A stretch of DNA of 64,000 nt from Oxyruncus cristatus. Taxonomy: Eukaryota; Chordata; Aves; Passeriformes; Cotingidae. Each line of letters starts with the position of its first letter. Position 1 is the stretch's first letter. The notes below the pieces were generated by a model that did no database searches, was not told where the DNA came from, and saw only the letters and a list, made by a program, of their open reading frames with translations. Below, piece by piece: positions 10,584 to 21,864 of this stretch. The position numbers and the translations under genes were made by a program. The DNA lies in NCBI GenBank assembly GCA_013399855.1, contig VXAY01003151.1, forward strand, positions 320,466-384,465, read 5' to 3'.

Positions 10584-11969
10584 GTTGAAGGCTGAATTCA
10601 AACAATTATAAGGAACAAATGTTTCCATCTACATCAGCAGTGATCTGCCCAGTGGTGCAGAAGAGACACATAAAGCTGATTTTTCTCTTGCTACAGCTCC
10701 AACTGTGAGAAATGTGGACAATGAAGCACAGAGCAACACTGAACTTCCAAGGAAAACAAGGTTATGTGCAGACAGGCTTGAGCCAGATAAGCTGAGATGA
10801 TCTGTATCCCATATGAGAAGCTTTGCCAGGGAATTTGAAGCCAGGCTTTGCTTCCATTTTGAAGCAGAAAATCCATATGTCAAAGTAAAAACTGTAGAGT
10901 AAAGCGTGGACTGAGTATCTGGGGCAAAGAAAATAAACAATCATACACCACTGAATACTGGAGTGTGGGAAGAATCTTGTATTAATCAATACAAACAAAC
11001 AAACAAAAACCCCGAACCAAGCAAACCCAGGGCACAGTCTGAAATTGCAGCAGCTCCCAGTTTGCCGTGGAGCCAGACCACTTTCCTGATCCTGAATGCC
11101 AGGTGATGGAAAGAATGCCAACTCATGTGGATAAGAGGTGGCAAAGCAGATAAATTAAATATATTTTCAGGTTTCCTTCCTCAAGGTTCTCTAGAGTGGG
11201 GCAGTGCAGGGTCAGGCAGCCCAGCCAAGGGGATTGTACAAACTCCTGCAGCAGTCCCTAAATCCCTGGGAAGCCATGGAAGTGCCAGCCAGCAGTGCCT
11301 TGCTGTGAAAATAACTCACTGAATCAGTTTTTACACTTTCATCTCTTGTATTAAATGCAAATTCAGTTCTTATGGCCATGGCATGGGGGGAAGAAAGAGG
11401 CAGGGTGCTCACCCACTCAGGAAAACATGATTTTTTTGCCTGACCTTCTGTTTGAATTATCATGCCAACCACACAACAAAGGACTGCTTTATTAGATTGC
11501 TTTCCATCAGGATTTCCTTGGGATTTAATGATGCCAGCCATGACTAGGAAAGAACAGAGCAAATACTGAGACTTGCCCTAAGAAGTTTAAATTAAACTAG
11601 AAGAAAACACACTGACATGCAAAACCCTTGACAGCTTTCTGGGTGAATGCAAGTTGGCATTTGATGGGTGTGTTAAAATAGACATTAATAGCTTGTTGGA
11701 GCTCAAATGTCTTCTCCAATACTTCCTGAGCAAGCAGGAGGGCTGGACACAAACCCTGGCCTTAAAAGGCCACAATGCTGGTTCCCAGGTAAATAATTGT
11801 AAATTATGCGGCTGACAGCACACAGCTCTGCTTAAAAGGAAAGGTACACCCAAGTCTGAAAGAGGAGGCTCTGACAGCCTTTGTGCATTTCACAAACTCC
11901 TGTTTATGGTAGGTGGATGCGCTTTGGGTGTGTCTGAGCAGTGGAGTTAAATCACTGCTGTGTGTCTGA
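10584..11969. other. Intergenic DNA, no feature seen
   Basis: About 1.4 kb without recognisable exons or repeats. Short open frames here (up to 119 codons) have no family resemblance. Confidence 0.5.
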
Positions 11970-12002
11970 GGGCAGGGTGAGAGCAGAGATTAGGAAGAAA
12001 TT
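11970..12002 (+). mobile_element. Possible short CR1 remnant abutting the NKTR exon copy
   Basis: GAGGGCAGGGTGAGAGCAGAG followed by ATTAGGAAGAAATTCTT resembles an internal CR1 segment (compare GAGGGCAGGGTTAGATGG at 35418 and the GGAAGGAATTC word there). It stops where the duplicated NKTR sequence begins. The match is short, so this is tentative. Confidence 0.35.
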
Positions 12003-12260
12003 CTTACCTACGACTTCTTACCTACGACTCTTGTAACTGTGGTAAGAGCTGCTTCGACTCCTTGAGCGATCCCTGCTGTACCACCCTCTGCTTCTGCTTC
12101 TCGAGTAGCTTCGTGACCTACAGGGAACGACAGGGCAGAACAGAACTGAAGAGCAAGAAAAAAAAGTTACAAATCTTTATCTTTTAAGCTAAATATTTAT
12201 TCCATGCTTGCCATAAAGTTGATCACAGGGCTGGAGCACCTCTGAGAGCTGGGGGTGTTC
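12002..12260 (-). repeat. Inverted duplicate of 62670-62931 (NKTR exon, intron, CR1 edge)
   Basis: The minus-strand sequence follows 62670-62931: CR1 edge, intron sequence TAAATATTTAGCTTAAAAG, polypyrimidine tract, exon, and the first two bases of the donor. By eye the CR1 edge and intron are about 97% identical, the pyrimidine tract differs by several changes, and the exon is identical. Similarity stops abruptly one or two bases past the exon. The duplicate contains a 14-bp tandem repeat, TCTTACCTACGACT, at 12002-12015 and 12016-12029. Confidence 0.9.
12022..12117 (-). pseudogene. NKTR: Isolated inverted copy of an NKTR RS exon with splice sites
   Basis: The minus strand is identical over all 96 bases to the NKTR exon at 62834-62929. 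It is preceded by the same polypyrimidine tract and TTCCCTGTAG acceptor, and followed by GTAAGA, a stronger donor than the GTTAGT of the parent exon. It translates to the RS segment [20 protein letters not shown] and onward to KSR with no stop in the parental frame. No other NKTR exon lies nearby, so this cannot be a full gene copy. Its flank includes matching intron DNA and a CR1 in the same relative orientation. The last 14 bases with donor are tandemly repeated. It could be an inert duplicate, an assembly artefact, or an exon captured by a minus-strand transcript such as SEC22C. Confidence 0.85.
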
Positions 12261-12620
12261 AGCCAGGAGACGAGAAGGCTCCAAGGACATCTTAGAGCCC
12301 TTTCCAGTGTCAAAAGTGGCTCCAGGAGAGCTGGAGACGGACTTGGGACAAGGGATGGAGGGACAGGACAAGGGGGAATGGCTTTGCATTGCTGGACAGC
12401 AGGGTTAGATGGGATATTGGGAAGGAATTCTTCCTTGTGAGGGTGGGCAGGCCCTGGCACAGGTTGCCCAGAGAAGCTGTGGCTGCCCCATCCCTGGAAG
12501 TGTCCAAGGCCAGGTTGGACAGGAGCAACCTGGGACAGGGGAAGGTGTCCCTGCCCATGGCGGGGGTTGGAACAAGATGGTCTTCAAGGTCCCTTCCAAA
12601 GCCATTCTTGGATTCCATGA
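12205..12620 (+). mobile_element. CR1 LINE 3' fragment next to the NKTR exon copy
   Basis: CR1 from GCCATAAAGTTGATCACAGG through CAGGTTGCCCAGAGAAGC to the 3' tail GGATTCCATGATCTTA. It shares its 5' truncation point and an internal join (CACCTCTGAGAGCTGGGG) with the CR1 at 62328-62745. The 3' two thirds are visibly more diverged, about 80-85% by eye, than the part nearest the exon copy. Confidence 0.92.
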
Positions 12621-12789
12621 TCTTAGATATGCAAACAGTGAATCCAAAGCATTAGCAAAATGGGGAAAGAGTGGAAGATTAAAACCTCCTCAGCATGCTC
12701 AAATTTATACCTGTCCAGGAATCACAGCCTCCTTGAAAAGATGTTGGAGGAGTTATCAGTCATTTTCTGCGTGGAGATTTGATATCTTA

Positions 12790-13112
12790 TCCAAGACAGG
12801 TTGTAGCCAGGTGGGGGTTGGTCTCTTCTCCAGGTAACGAGTGGCAGGAGCAGAGGAAATGACCCCAAATTGCACCAGGGGAGGTTTAGGTTAGATATTG
12901 GGAAAAATTTCCTCACCAAAAGGGTGATCAGGCATCAGAGCAGTCTGTTCAGGGAAGTAATGGAGTCACCATCCCTGGGAGTGTTCCAGAGGTGTGTGGA
13001 TGTGGCACTGAGGACATGGTTTAGCGTGGAACACAGCGGTGCTGGGTGAACAGTTGGACTCGATGATCTCAGAGATCTTTTCCAACCTAACGACTCCATG
13101 ATTTTATAGTGG
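12790..13112 (+). mobile_element. CR1 LINE 3' fragment, different subfamily
   Basis: Contains GGGGAGGTTTAGGTTAGATA, TTCCTCACCAAAAGGGTGAT, ATGGAGTCACCATCCCTGGG, GATGTGGCACTGAGGACATG and the end TTCCAACCTAACGACTCCAT, then GATTTTAT. This variant differs from the CR1s that carry GTGTCCCTGCCCATGG. Confidence 0.9.
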
Positions 13113-13734
13113 ATCATGAGACTCCTCTGACAGTGGCTGGCGAGGCCTTGGTCTGTAGCCAGTGTTTCTTCTGTAGCAGCCACATTTCTCTCAGCAGGGT
13201 AATGGGCTGTCACGAGTCACGTCTCCATACAGTTTGTGTCCCCACCACATCAGTGAAAGCCCCTGGCTGAGCTCTCCATTCCCACAGGAATGCTGGTCTC
13301 TGAATCACATCACAGTGCTCGTTTCATTACCTCCCAAAACACCCGTGACAGAGGAACACAGAAAGAAAAGTCTTAAATTTTCATTTCCTGGGAATTTGGG
13401 AAGTAGGTTTGTTAACCTCCAGGACAGCTTATTTAATGTTGTAACAGGAGGTAAATCCTTCAATTTGCTCTACATTATCACAGAAGAACATGCCATGATT
13501 TGTAATTTAAATCCTCAATGTTGTGAGCATTTGATGAACATATGGGAGGTTTATTTGTCTGGCTGCTCTCCCTGAATTGGATGCATCCCATCACATAGAT
13601 CTAAGAAGTGTAAGGTGGGCTTCTTTCAATGTTCTCAGGATATCAGGTTTGTTTCAATATGAGAAGAGTCATTAAATAATTATTCAGCTTAGTCATATTC
13701 ATGTTAATGGTTTCTTGTTAATAAATAATCCTGT
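13113..13734. other. Intergenic DNA, no feature seen
   Basis: No exon or repeat family recognised. Confidence 0.5.
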
Positions 13735-14060
13735 CATAAGGGCAAAGGGCAGGGATACTGAATCAGACCTAAGGCACAAGTAGTCCACTACCCTGTTTCC
13801 AGAAGCGTCCATAAGCAGATGTCAAAGTGATACTTTCCCCAGCCAACTTGAGCTTCCAACTACTTTCATCTCAGAGGACTTCATGACCCTGATGTGTGTT
13901 TTTGACTTGGTAATCCTCAAGAGATCTCTCCAAAGTGCTGTCTTAGTTTCCCTTTTAACCCAGGTAAGTTTTCTACACCCACAACCTCAGGCAGGGAGTT
14001 CCACAGCTCAGCTGTGCGCAGCATGAAAACCATCTCTTCTTCCTCTGTATTAATATGGAA
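13735..14060. mobile_element. Old interspersed repeat, probably an ancient LINE remnant
   Basis: GGGATACTGAATCAGACCTA, then CCACTACCCTGTTTCCAGAA and further right GGCAGGGAGTTCCACAGCTC AGCTGTGCGCAGC, a pattern I associate with old amniote CR1/L3-type LINE 3' regions. It is much more diverged than the other CR1s. Family assignment is uncertain, and a repeat-library search would settle it. Confidence 0.4.
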
Positions 14061-15469
14061 ATATGCAAATACACACTGACCTTCTGGCACATGTTCCTTG
14101 GTTGGGGTGTTTATTTTAAATTATGAATTTACCCCGAGTTCTCGTGTGTCTTTCCCATGATTTACATTCAGATTCTTTCCACTGCTCCCACTGCCACTGT
14201 CTGCTGTACCCTGGGCAAGCCTCTGGGCTTCCCCCTCTTCTTTCACTCCCCGGCTCACATTCCAAGGACAAAGCAAGCAGAGGGATCCTCCAGGCAGCTC
14301 CCAGCAGCTTTTCACTTCCTGCCCAGGTTTCACAGGAGGTCAAAGTGACACAGGTGGCCTGAAGTCTTCCCACGCCTCGCTGTTCATCCCTGTCCCGCTC
14401 TGACGCGGTGGTTTTGGTGAGGAGAGCTGAGAGACAGATCAGAGAACGCAGCCAGAAAAGAGAGCGCATGCACCTACTGCTCTCTCTAAGCCCTGTCAGC
14501 TCCGTGCTCAGCTCAGAGCAGAGCCCCAGGGCATGTGGTGCAACCAAAGGAGGGGGCAGGAGGAGGTGAGAGTGTTTAAGTCAATGCTGCTTTGAGGAGG
14601 TTTCACATTACCTCCACCCTGGAGTCAGGCAGCAGCTCGGAATATTTTCATCAGCAGGGAGCCCCGAGTACTTGGACTTTTAAAAGCCTGACCAGCATAA
14701 GCAAGAAGGCAGATGTGCTTTTTGATAAATGCAGCCCCATCACTGGGATTTCATTCTGTGCTCCATTTGCAGTCCATGTTAAAGGGGACTAAAGGGACAA
14801 AAGGACACGATGCCTCTGGAAAGGGAATTCATAATCAATTACACATTTATACTGGCAAAGAATCCCACCATTTTAATACTGAAATGAATGGAATGGGAAT
14901 AAACTTTGACTTTTATTATATTAGTCTGAGCTCCATCTTCCTCCTTCCCTCTGCCAGGATGAACTGCAGGGCAGGGCAGGGCCAGACCTGCACCCCAGCT
15001 CAGGCAAGGACTGGGGGCAAGAGCTTGTGCTGAAACACAGCTCTCAAGTCGAGGGTTGAAGGGTTCATGGGCAAAAGCACCGAGCAGGAATTCTCACGTT
15101 TCCATAGCAGATCCAAGGTTACAGCTGCCCTACGTCAGGGCTGACCCTGAGCACTGGCAAGAGGGGCAGGGAGGAGGTTGCAGAACCTGTTGGTGCACTC
15201 AGGGCTGTGACAGTCACCTCCTCTCCCGTCACTGTTTGTCCCCACACCTCACAAAGGTCCTGCTTTGGAGAGGCAGGTGGCGTGAAATGCCTGGTGTGCA
15301 GGCAACATTCCTCACCGGCCAGACTCACCTCGACGTGTTCAAGGGCCACCAGTTCAGGGTGCAGCACTGTGTAGATGCTCCCAACAGGCTCTGCCTTTTC
15401 TGGGATCAAACCAGTGGGGCAGCCACGAGGGCAGTGATGTGGCAATGTTTGTCTCCCTCATGGACCCTT
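14061..15469. other. Intergenic DNA, no feature seen
   Basis: About 1.4 kb, moderately GC-rich, with open frames of up to 162 codons but no recognisable protein family or splice context. Confidence 0.45.
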
Positions 15470-15582
15470 CAAAGAGACCTGAAGATACTCCAAGGGCTGG
15501 AAATCCTCAGAGACAGGCTAGGAGAGCTGGGGGTGTTCACCTGAAGAGAAGGGTCCAGAGAACCTTCATGGCAGCCTTTTTG
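15470..15582 (+). mobile_element. CR1 LINE fragment (internal part)
   Basis: GAGAGCTGGGGGTGTTCACC TGAAGAGAAGGGTCCAGAG and GGCAGCCTTT match the 5' side of typical truncated CR1 copies in the plus orientation. It stops exactly where a reverse-oriented CR1 begins, which suggests interruption by that second insertion or a twin-primed inversion. Confidence 0.75.
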
Positions 15583-15832
15583 TCATAGAATCACGGAATG
15601 GTTTGGGTTGGAAGGGACCTTAAAGCCCATTCAGTTCCACCCCCTGCCATGTGCAGCTACACCTGCCACTAGCCCAGGTTGCTCCAAGTCCCGTCCAACC
15701 TGACCTTGGACACTTCCAGGGATGGGGCAGCCACAGCTTCTCTGGGCAACCTGTGCCAGGGCCTCATCACCCTCACAGGGAAGAATTTCTTCCTAATATC
15801 TCCTCTAACTCTTCCTAACCTCAACCCTAAAA
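15583..15832 (-). mobile_element. CR1 LINE 3' fragment, head-on with the preceding fragment
   Basis: Begins with the reversed CR1 tail TCATAGAATCACGGAATGG and continues through CTAGCCCAGGTTGCTCCAAG, GGGATGGGGCAGCCACAGC and GGGAAGAATTTCTTCCTAAT. Confidence 0.93.
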
Positions 15833-17737
15833 CTAACCCAAATGTGTCTCCCCAAAGCAGGTCCTCCCACACACTGACAGCAGAGCAGAATGACCCAAGG
15901 CTGTGACTGAAGGATTATCAGAGCACCCTCCAGCCCAGGCAGCCACAAACCCTTCTTGAGGGGAAGGGAGGAGGTTGTAGAGCTCAGTGGCACATGCAAA
16001 ACCCCAGTGAAAGCCTCCTCTCACTCTGAACATCCTCTTGTCATGCTCTATTAACATTTAAGACGCAGACACAAGCCAGGAGCTTCCCAAGCTGACCAGG
16101 ACTTGGTGGAGTCTGTGAGGCAGCTGGCTGCAGGTTTGTTCTCCTTAACACAGAGCCTCCCTCTCTCTCTGTTCTGGCTCCCCCTGTAAATCACAGCATC
16201 TTCAGGCTTTAAAAATTGTCATTTGCTTGATACTGGAGAGCGTTGCAAATTCTTGGGAACAGGTCATTCAGCTCTGGATAAATGTTATGACAGTTCTCCC
16301 TCCAAAGAGACATAATTGCTCCTCCTCCTCCTCCTCCTCCTCCTCCTCCTCAGGCAGTGCTGTGGCATCTGAAAAGCCTTGGCAAGACGTAATTTAAGTG
16401 CTCAGGCATTTTTCTGGCCCAGAAATAGGCTGATCAATTATATCCATACCTGTAATTAAAGAAGAGCAGGGTTCATCCTCCGACCTGAGATCAGGGCTCC
16501 TGTTGATGTGGCTGAACTCTGTTCCTGTTCTTCCCCCAGGACAGGGTGGATTCTTCCTTATGCTGCCCAGCAAGAGCTGCTGGCCCACGACCTTCTCAGA
16601 CCATGCCTGGGTCAGTCAGCAGATCCTGACACCATCCCAAAGCAATGCCAACAATAGGACAGTACAGACAGCCATGGAGAAGTGTTCCCACTACTGTCTG
16701 ACCATCCTCACTGCTTTATATACATCCATCTAGTCCTTTGGGTAGGTACATACAGGATTCTTTGTAGAATTGGATTCTAAAAACTGTTTAATTTTCTCCT
16801 CTGATTCCCCACTCAGTAAGGCAGAGTTTCAATTTGGCTGCCATCCCCAGGCGACTGACTTTTAGTTCCCCCTTAAATGACAAGTTATCAGACTCTGTGG
16901 AGAAATAATTGGGGAAAATCCGATCCCAAATGAGGTCAGATTGGATAATTTCCTCATCCATTTTAGCTCTCTGCATCTGAGGATTTGGGTGCTGATACTT
17001 CAGCCTTTTTCAGGGTTTTTTTTTGCCTGACTCGTGTCACTGATGGGTCTGGCTGAGCTACAGGTCCAACCCCAGTGCCAGCACGTAGGAATTCATCCCT
17101 TCAAAGAGGGAGGAGTGACCTTGGTTTGCAGCATCTCCCTGTCCCCTGTGGCACTGTCAGACACCAAGTGAAGAGCCTGTGTGCTTGATGAGTGCTCTGC
17201 TTTCTCTGAGCCAGAAAGAATATTCCTATTTCACAGCAGGAGTTTCCTTTGTTAACCCTTCCCCACCTGCTCTCAGGGTATTTTTCTTGTCCCCAGTCTC
17301 CAAGAAGATTCAGACTGGAGGTTATATTTGCCTAATTAGCAGCAGGCAAATATGCAGTTTTATAATGTTCAAAGAAGCTCTTTTCCCCCCTGAGGGTTTT
17401 TAGGATTAGCTCTTTAGAGAAACAACATCATCCACCACACAAATACACCCTGCTGCTGTAGCACTGTCGTGCTGAATGCTCAGGAATGGAGAGCTGCAAA
17501 TTTTACAAAAGCTTATCGAAAGTTTTAATTGGAGGGGGAACTGAGGTCTGACAGAATCAGAGTCAACGGCCCCTCTCATGTGCTGCTGTTTAATGAATCC
17601 CAGGGACAGGTTTAATGCAGGAGGAGGGACTGTGGCCCCTACACTGACACTGCGTGGTGTAATTCTGCTCATCCAGCGAGGGAGTAACTGTGGGGTTACT
17701 CAGCCCACCTCTGCAGGGATGCAACCTTTGAGATGCC
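15833..17737. other. Intergenic DNA with a CCT microsatellite
   Basis: No gene recognised. A pure (CCT)10 tract occupies 16321-16350. The rest is ordinary sequence. Confidence 0.6.
16321..16350. repeat. (CCT)n microsatellite
   Basis: Ten uninterrupted CCT units. Confidence 0.98.
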
Positions 17738-17850
17738 TCGTGGAATGATTTGGGTTGGAAAAGACCTCTAAGATCATCGAGTCCAACTGTCAGCCCAGTT
17801 CACCACTAAACCACGTCCCCAAGTGCCACATCTAACCATCCTTTGGGAAG
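17738..17850 (-). mobile_element. CR1 LINE 3' fragment
   Basis: Reversed tail GGAATGATTTGGGTTGGAAA AGACCTCTAAGATCATCGAG TCCAACTGTCAGCC, then AACCACGTCCCCAAGTGCCA. It belongs to the subfamily whose 3' end reads 'confined to TTGGACTCGATGATCTTAGAGG'. Confidence 0.88.
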
Positions 17851-18299
17851 TGCTTTACCACGACATGTGAAATACGAGGTTTTAAGTTTTGAAATTTTGG
17901 GATAATGGGAAACCGAGGAAAATCCCAGCTTGCTTTCCAAAACAAAGGTAATTCATAGATTTTATATTAGGAGAGTAGAGCAAAAACCTGAATCCTAAAT
18001 GAAAGCATTTTAACAAAGCACAACAACCTTCTTTGCTTTAAAAAGCCCATAGGTTTTAATGCAATTCAATTTAGTTAGGATCATTTGGGGTTGGCCTCGG
18101 GAGATGAGCATCTGGAGGTGATGGTACCACAGATGTTCCCTGGCAGTGGTGCAGCAGGAGAAGGTGAGTCATCCGCTACCCAGTTGATTCCTTTGCTGAT
18201 GGGGAAGAGGAGCAGCTTTGCCTCAGATCTACAGAGTCACTCGTCTTAATAAAGTCATGCAAAAGAACACAGCAAAAATTGGCCCTGAACAACCCCATG
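17851..18299. other. Intergenic DNA, no feature seen
   Basis: Nothing recognisable between two CR1 fragments. Confidence 0.5.
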
Positions 18300-18482
18300 A
18301 TCACAGAATGGGTCGGGTTGCAAGGGACATTAAAGATCATCTTGTTTCAACCCCTCTGCCACGGGTAGGGACACCTTCCACTAGCCCAGGTTGCTGCAAC
18401 CTGGCCTTGGACACTCCCAGGGATGGGGCAGCCACAGCTTCTCCGGGCAACCTGTGCCAGGGCCTCCCCACCCTCACAGAAA
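18300..18482 (-). mobile_element. CR1 LINE 3' fragment
   Basis: Reversed tail ATCACAGAATGGGTCGGGTTG, then GGTAGGGACACCTTCCACTA GCCCAGG and GGGATGGGGCAGCCACAGC, truncated near the CCCACCCTCACAG word. Confidence 0.92.
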
Positions 18483-19878
18483 CTTTCCCATCTTGCTCCC
18501 ACATCCACCTCTGTGCAGTCTGATCCAGAGAGCTGCTTCCTGAGAGATGCCCACACATCCCTTGCATCCTGCACAACAAACAGTGGCCGAACAGGAGGAT
18601 ATTTGGTGGCTGTTAGGCACGGAAGGATGTAGGAAATGATGAGGGATTTGCATTTATACAAATCCCAGCAGCCAGGGGAGGAAGTCTCAGGCTTAGAAGT
18701 GGTTTCAATTTTGTTTTCTTGGTTTTCCTCCTGAGAGCCCACATTTCACTGCCCTCAGCAAATGATGCCTCTGCTCACAGATATTGTCTCTCCCAGAAAC
18801 CTGCCTTCTAGGACAAAGCTCATCCAACCGTGGCACTACAGCACTCCTGTTACACCCACTCCAAATTAACTCAGCTCAGTTTTTCACACATCACATTTCA
18901 CCAGCGCTTCTAACAACATATAAAACTGCAAGTGAAAGGCCAGAGAAATAGGAAAATTACTTGGAAAGTCTGGACAATTAGGGAGAGAACAAACCATAAG
19001 AGAACCGCCATCTCGGGGAACAGAAAATGGGCTGTGTCCACTGAACACGATGTTTGCTGGGAATAACGTGGTACATTCACACCGACTTTTGCAAATGCAG
19101 CAATTATTGTCTGGCTGCCCTGAATAGTCACATTTATCTGGGGAGACTTTCTCTACTCCCTGTGATTTTTCACGGCTCTTCCTCAGAGCTGTTTGCTCCC
19201 CGGCAGAGCTGTTTACGTGCTTGTTATTTTTATGGCTTTCCCCTTCATTTCCCTGTAAGTAGAACAACAAATAAAAGGTGTACAGAGGGTGGGAGTGAGT
19301 TCCTGCCAGGGGTCAGTGGCAGCTCAGTCAGGCCAAGCATCAGAAGGTGGTTTCTGACAGCAGGTTCATCCTACAATTGTTTGAGACAAGCCAGCGTCAG
19401 AGGTTGACTTTAGAGGAGGAAAATGATTTATGTGGTGCTCTGGCAGAGAGGAAAATAGGAAAAAAATTAAGCCAGAGACACAGTTTTGTTTTGAGAAATT
19501 AATTGTTTTCCTCTGAAAATTAGGGGACACAATTTAGTTCCATTTATAATGCCAGGAGAATTGGATTCAGCCACATCTTACTTGTCATTGCCAGCGGGGC
19601 ACGCAGGAGAAAACGTGCCCATGGAGATGTGATTAAATACCCTCTAATGAGGTTTTCCAATTATTTTCCTTGGCTCATATGTATTAACTAGACCCAAGTG
19701 CATCCAATGCTTGGGTCACAGATTATACTCGGAGCCTTTTGGTACTCTGTGCCTCTCAGTTTGGCCACCTCTGCACATGTTGCCCACTAGCACTGACCTG
19801 GCCAGCACTTGAGAGAATGTGGTTGAGACATTTTTTAGTGCAGCCAAGATCCAAAAGCCTAGGAATAGAGAACAGTGG
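18483..19878. other. Intergenic DNA, no feature seen
   Basis: About 1.4 kb without a recognisable gene or repeat. Confidence 0.5.
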
Positions 19879-20275
19879 AATAGAATCATAGAATGGTTTA
19901 GGTTGGAAAAGGACCTCTCAGATCATCAAGTCCAACCATTAACCCAGCACTGCCAAAGCCGCCTCTAAACCACGTCCTCAAGTGCCACATCTACACATCT
20001 TTTTAATCCCTCCAGGGGTGGTGATTTTGCCACTTCCCTGAGCAGCCTGTACTAATGCTTGACAACTGCTTCCTTCCAGAAATTTTCCCCAGTATCCAAT
20101 CTGAACCTCCCGTGGGGCAACTTGAGGCCGTTTCCTCTTCTCCTGTCACTTGTTCCCTGGGAGCAGAGCCCGACCCCTCCGGCTTCCCCCTCCTGTCAGG
20201 GAGTTGCAGAGAGTTAGAAGGTCCCCCCTGAGGCTCCTTTTCTCTGGGCTAAACAACCCCAGTTCCCTGGGATTT
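19879..20275 (-). mobile_element. CR1 LINE 3' fragment
   Basis: Reversed tail AGAATCATAGAATGGTTTAG GTTGGAAAAGGACC, then ACCACGTCCTCAAGTGCCAC, CTCCAGGGGTGGTGATT, TTCCTCTTCTCCTGTCACTTG and CTGGGCTAAACAACCCCAG. At about 400 bp it is one of the longer copies here. Confidence 0.93.
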
Positions 20276-20965
20276 ATAAACAAACCTATCTGTAGGTTTA
20301 CAGCTGTTTCTTGTCTCAGAATCTGAGGCTGAATCCATGCAGCAAGTATTTCATTGATCCTGATTTATGTTTATAGACACTGCGTGATTACATCACTCCT
20401 TCGTTTACCCAGATCCATTAACCCTTCCACATCTGATTTTTTAGTTAGGTACTAACTGGCAGCAATGGGTTCATGGCTGGATTTTCTCCCATTGTGTTCC
20501 TTAATTCACCATTAAAACTCCATTATTATCATGATGGTAAAAAGCTCAGATATTGATCATTACTCTCCCAAAGGCCAGGAAGTTACCCCAGATAAATACT
20601 TGACAGATTTGCGCACCAGGGGCTAAATCTGGGTGTAGCAGAACGTGACACAACTGATTTCCCAGCTGATCCAACTGACAAGTGCACACGATTTGATCAG
20701 TACACCTTTGGCAGGCTGTAGGTGCAGGATATCTCACCGAGGTGACATCTCTCTGGTTCAGGTTCATCCTGCTTGACCTTCCTGAGGCACCGGTAGGTGA
20801 GGATTTGGGATATTCCGACAGCAAAAAAAATAAATCATCTCTTTTGGAGGGGTCTTGGATTTGTGAGTTTTGATTTTTTATTTTTTGGGCAGTTTATTGC
20901 TGGTTTAGATTGTTTTCTTGGGATCAGATAAGTACCATAGGTAAAAGTGATTGTGGACTTTTTTC
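20276..20965. other. Intergenic DNA, no feature seen
   Basis: Nothing recognisable between two CR1 fragments. Confidence 0.5.
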
Positions 20966-21135
20966 CCAGGGAAGCTGTGGCTGCCCCATCCCTGGAAGTG
21001 TCCAAGGCCAGGTTGGACGGGGCTTGGAGCAACCTGGGATAGTGAAAGGTGTCCCTGCCCATGGCGGGGGGTGGAACAAGATGACCTTTAAAAGGTCCAT
21101 TCCAACTCAAACCGTTCTCTGGTTCTATGATTTTG
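20966..21135 (+). mobile_element. CR1 LINE 3' fragment
   Basis: TTCCCAGGGAAGCTGTGGCT, CCATCCCTGGAAGTGTCCAA, GGTGTCCCTGCCCATGG and the tail GTTCTCTGGTTCTATGATTTT, with strong 5' truncation. Confidence 0.92.
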
Positions 21136-21864
21136 GAAATCTCTGTGTGGTTTCATGTGGCCAGTCCTAATTTCTCACACAAAGAGGGAAGTTTTGGCTT
21201 GCACTGTGAGGGAAAGTGGCTGATCCCTGACTTACATTTTATTTTCATGTTTATATTTAGCTTTTACTTTAAACTCCTGCCTTATCCTAAGACAAACTCT
21301 TTCCATGCAGAGGCATAAACAAGATTTTCACTACATCACGCCAGCAGTTTTATGTATCTGTGCCTACCATGATCTTTCAATATTGAATTAAGTGAGGCCA
21401 AAGCACTGAACTCCCAGCACAAATATTTTGCTGTTGTTGCAGGGAAAGAGAAATTGTCATTCCCAAACAGATCGATGCAGTTTCCTGTCTCTGACAGTGG
21501 CCAGTGTTGAACGTTTCAGAAAACAATATAAATCCTTCCCTTCCAACATTCTCTGTCTGTAAGTGCACACACTGCGCTTAATTGTTCAATCCGGGAAAAA
21601 TAATACCTTCCTGACCATAGCTGATCATAATTGCATATAGCTTTATTTATATCAACATCAATATTAATCTTGATGGTTATTACTGGTACTGCTACCAGGA
21701 GGCACTGCATGTTTTATTGCTGCTGTTCTCTAAACACACTGTGCCAGTCGAGGACTTCTGGCAATCCTTCATTCCTCCTATGGAAAACGCCCACTTCTTT
21801 GCAGGAACTCCCTGCAGGAATCCATCCTTCCTGTATCCACAAGCCAGAATTTTGTAGAATTATA
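21136..21864. other. Intergenic DNA, no feature seen
   Basis: AT-rich, without recognisable genes or repeats. Confidence 0.5.

Noticed and set aside
12197..12655. Several 80-142 codon frames around 12.2-12.8 kb
   Set aside because: Translations of the CR1 3' region; the same peptides recur at 9.5, 22, 35 and 62 kb.
11970..12740. A second, partial NKTR gene on the minus strand
   Set aside because: Only one exon is present; none of the neighbouring exons or further intron sequence is found at the expected side positions.
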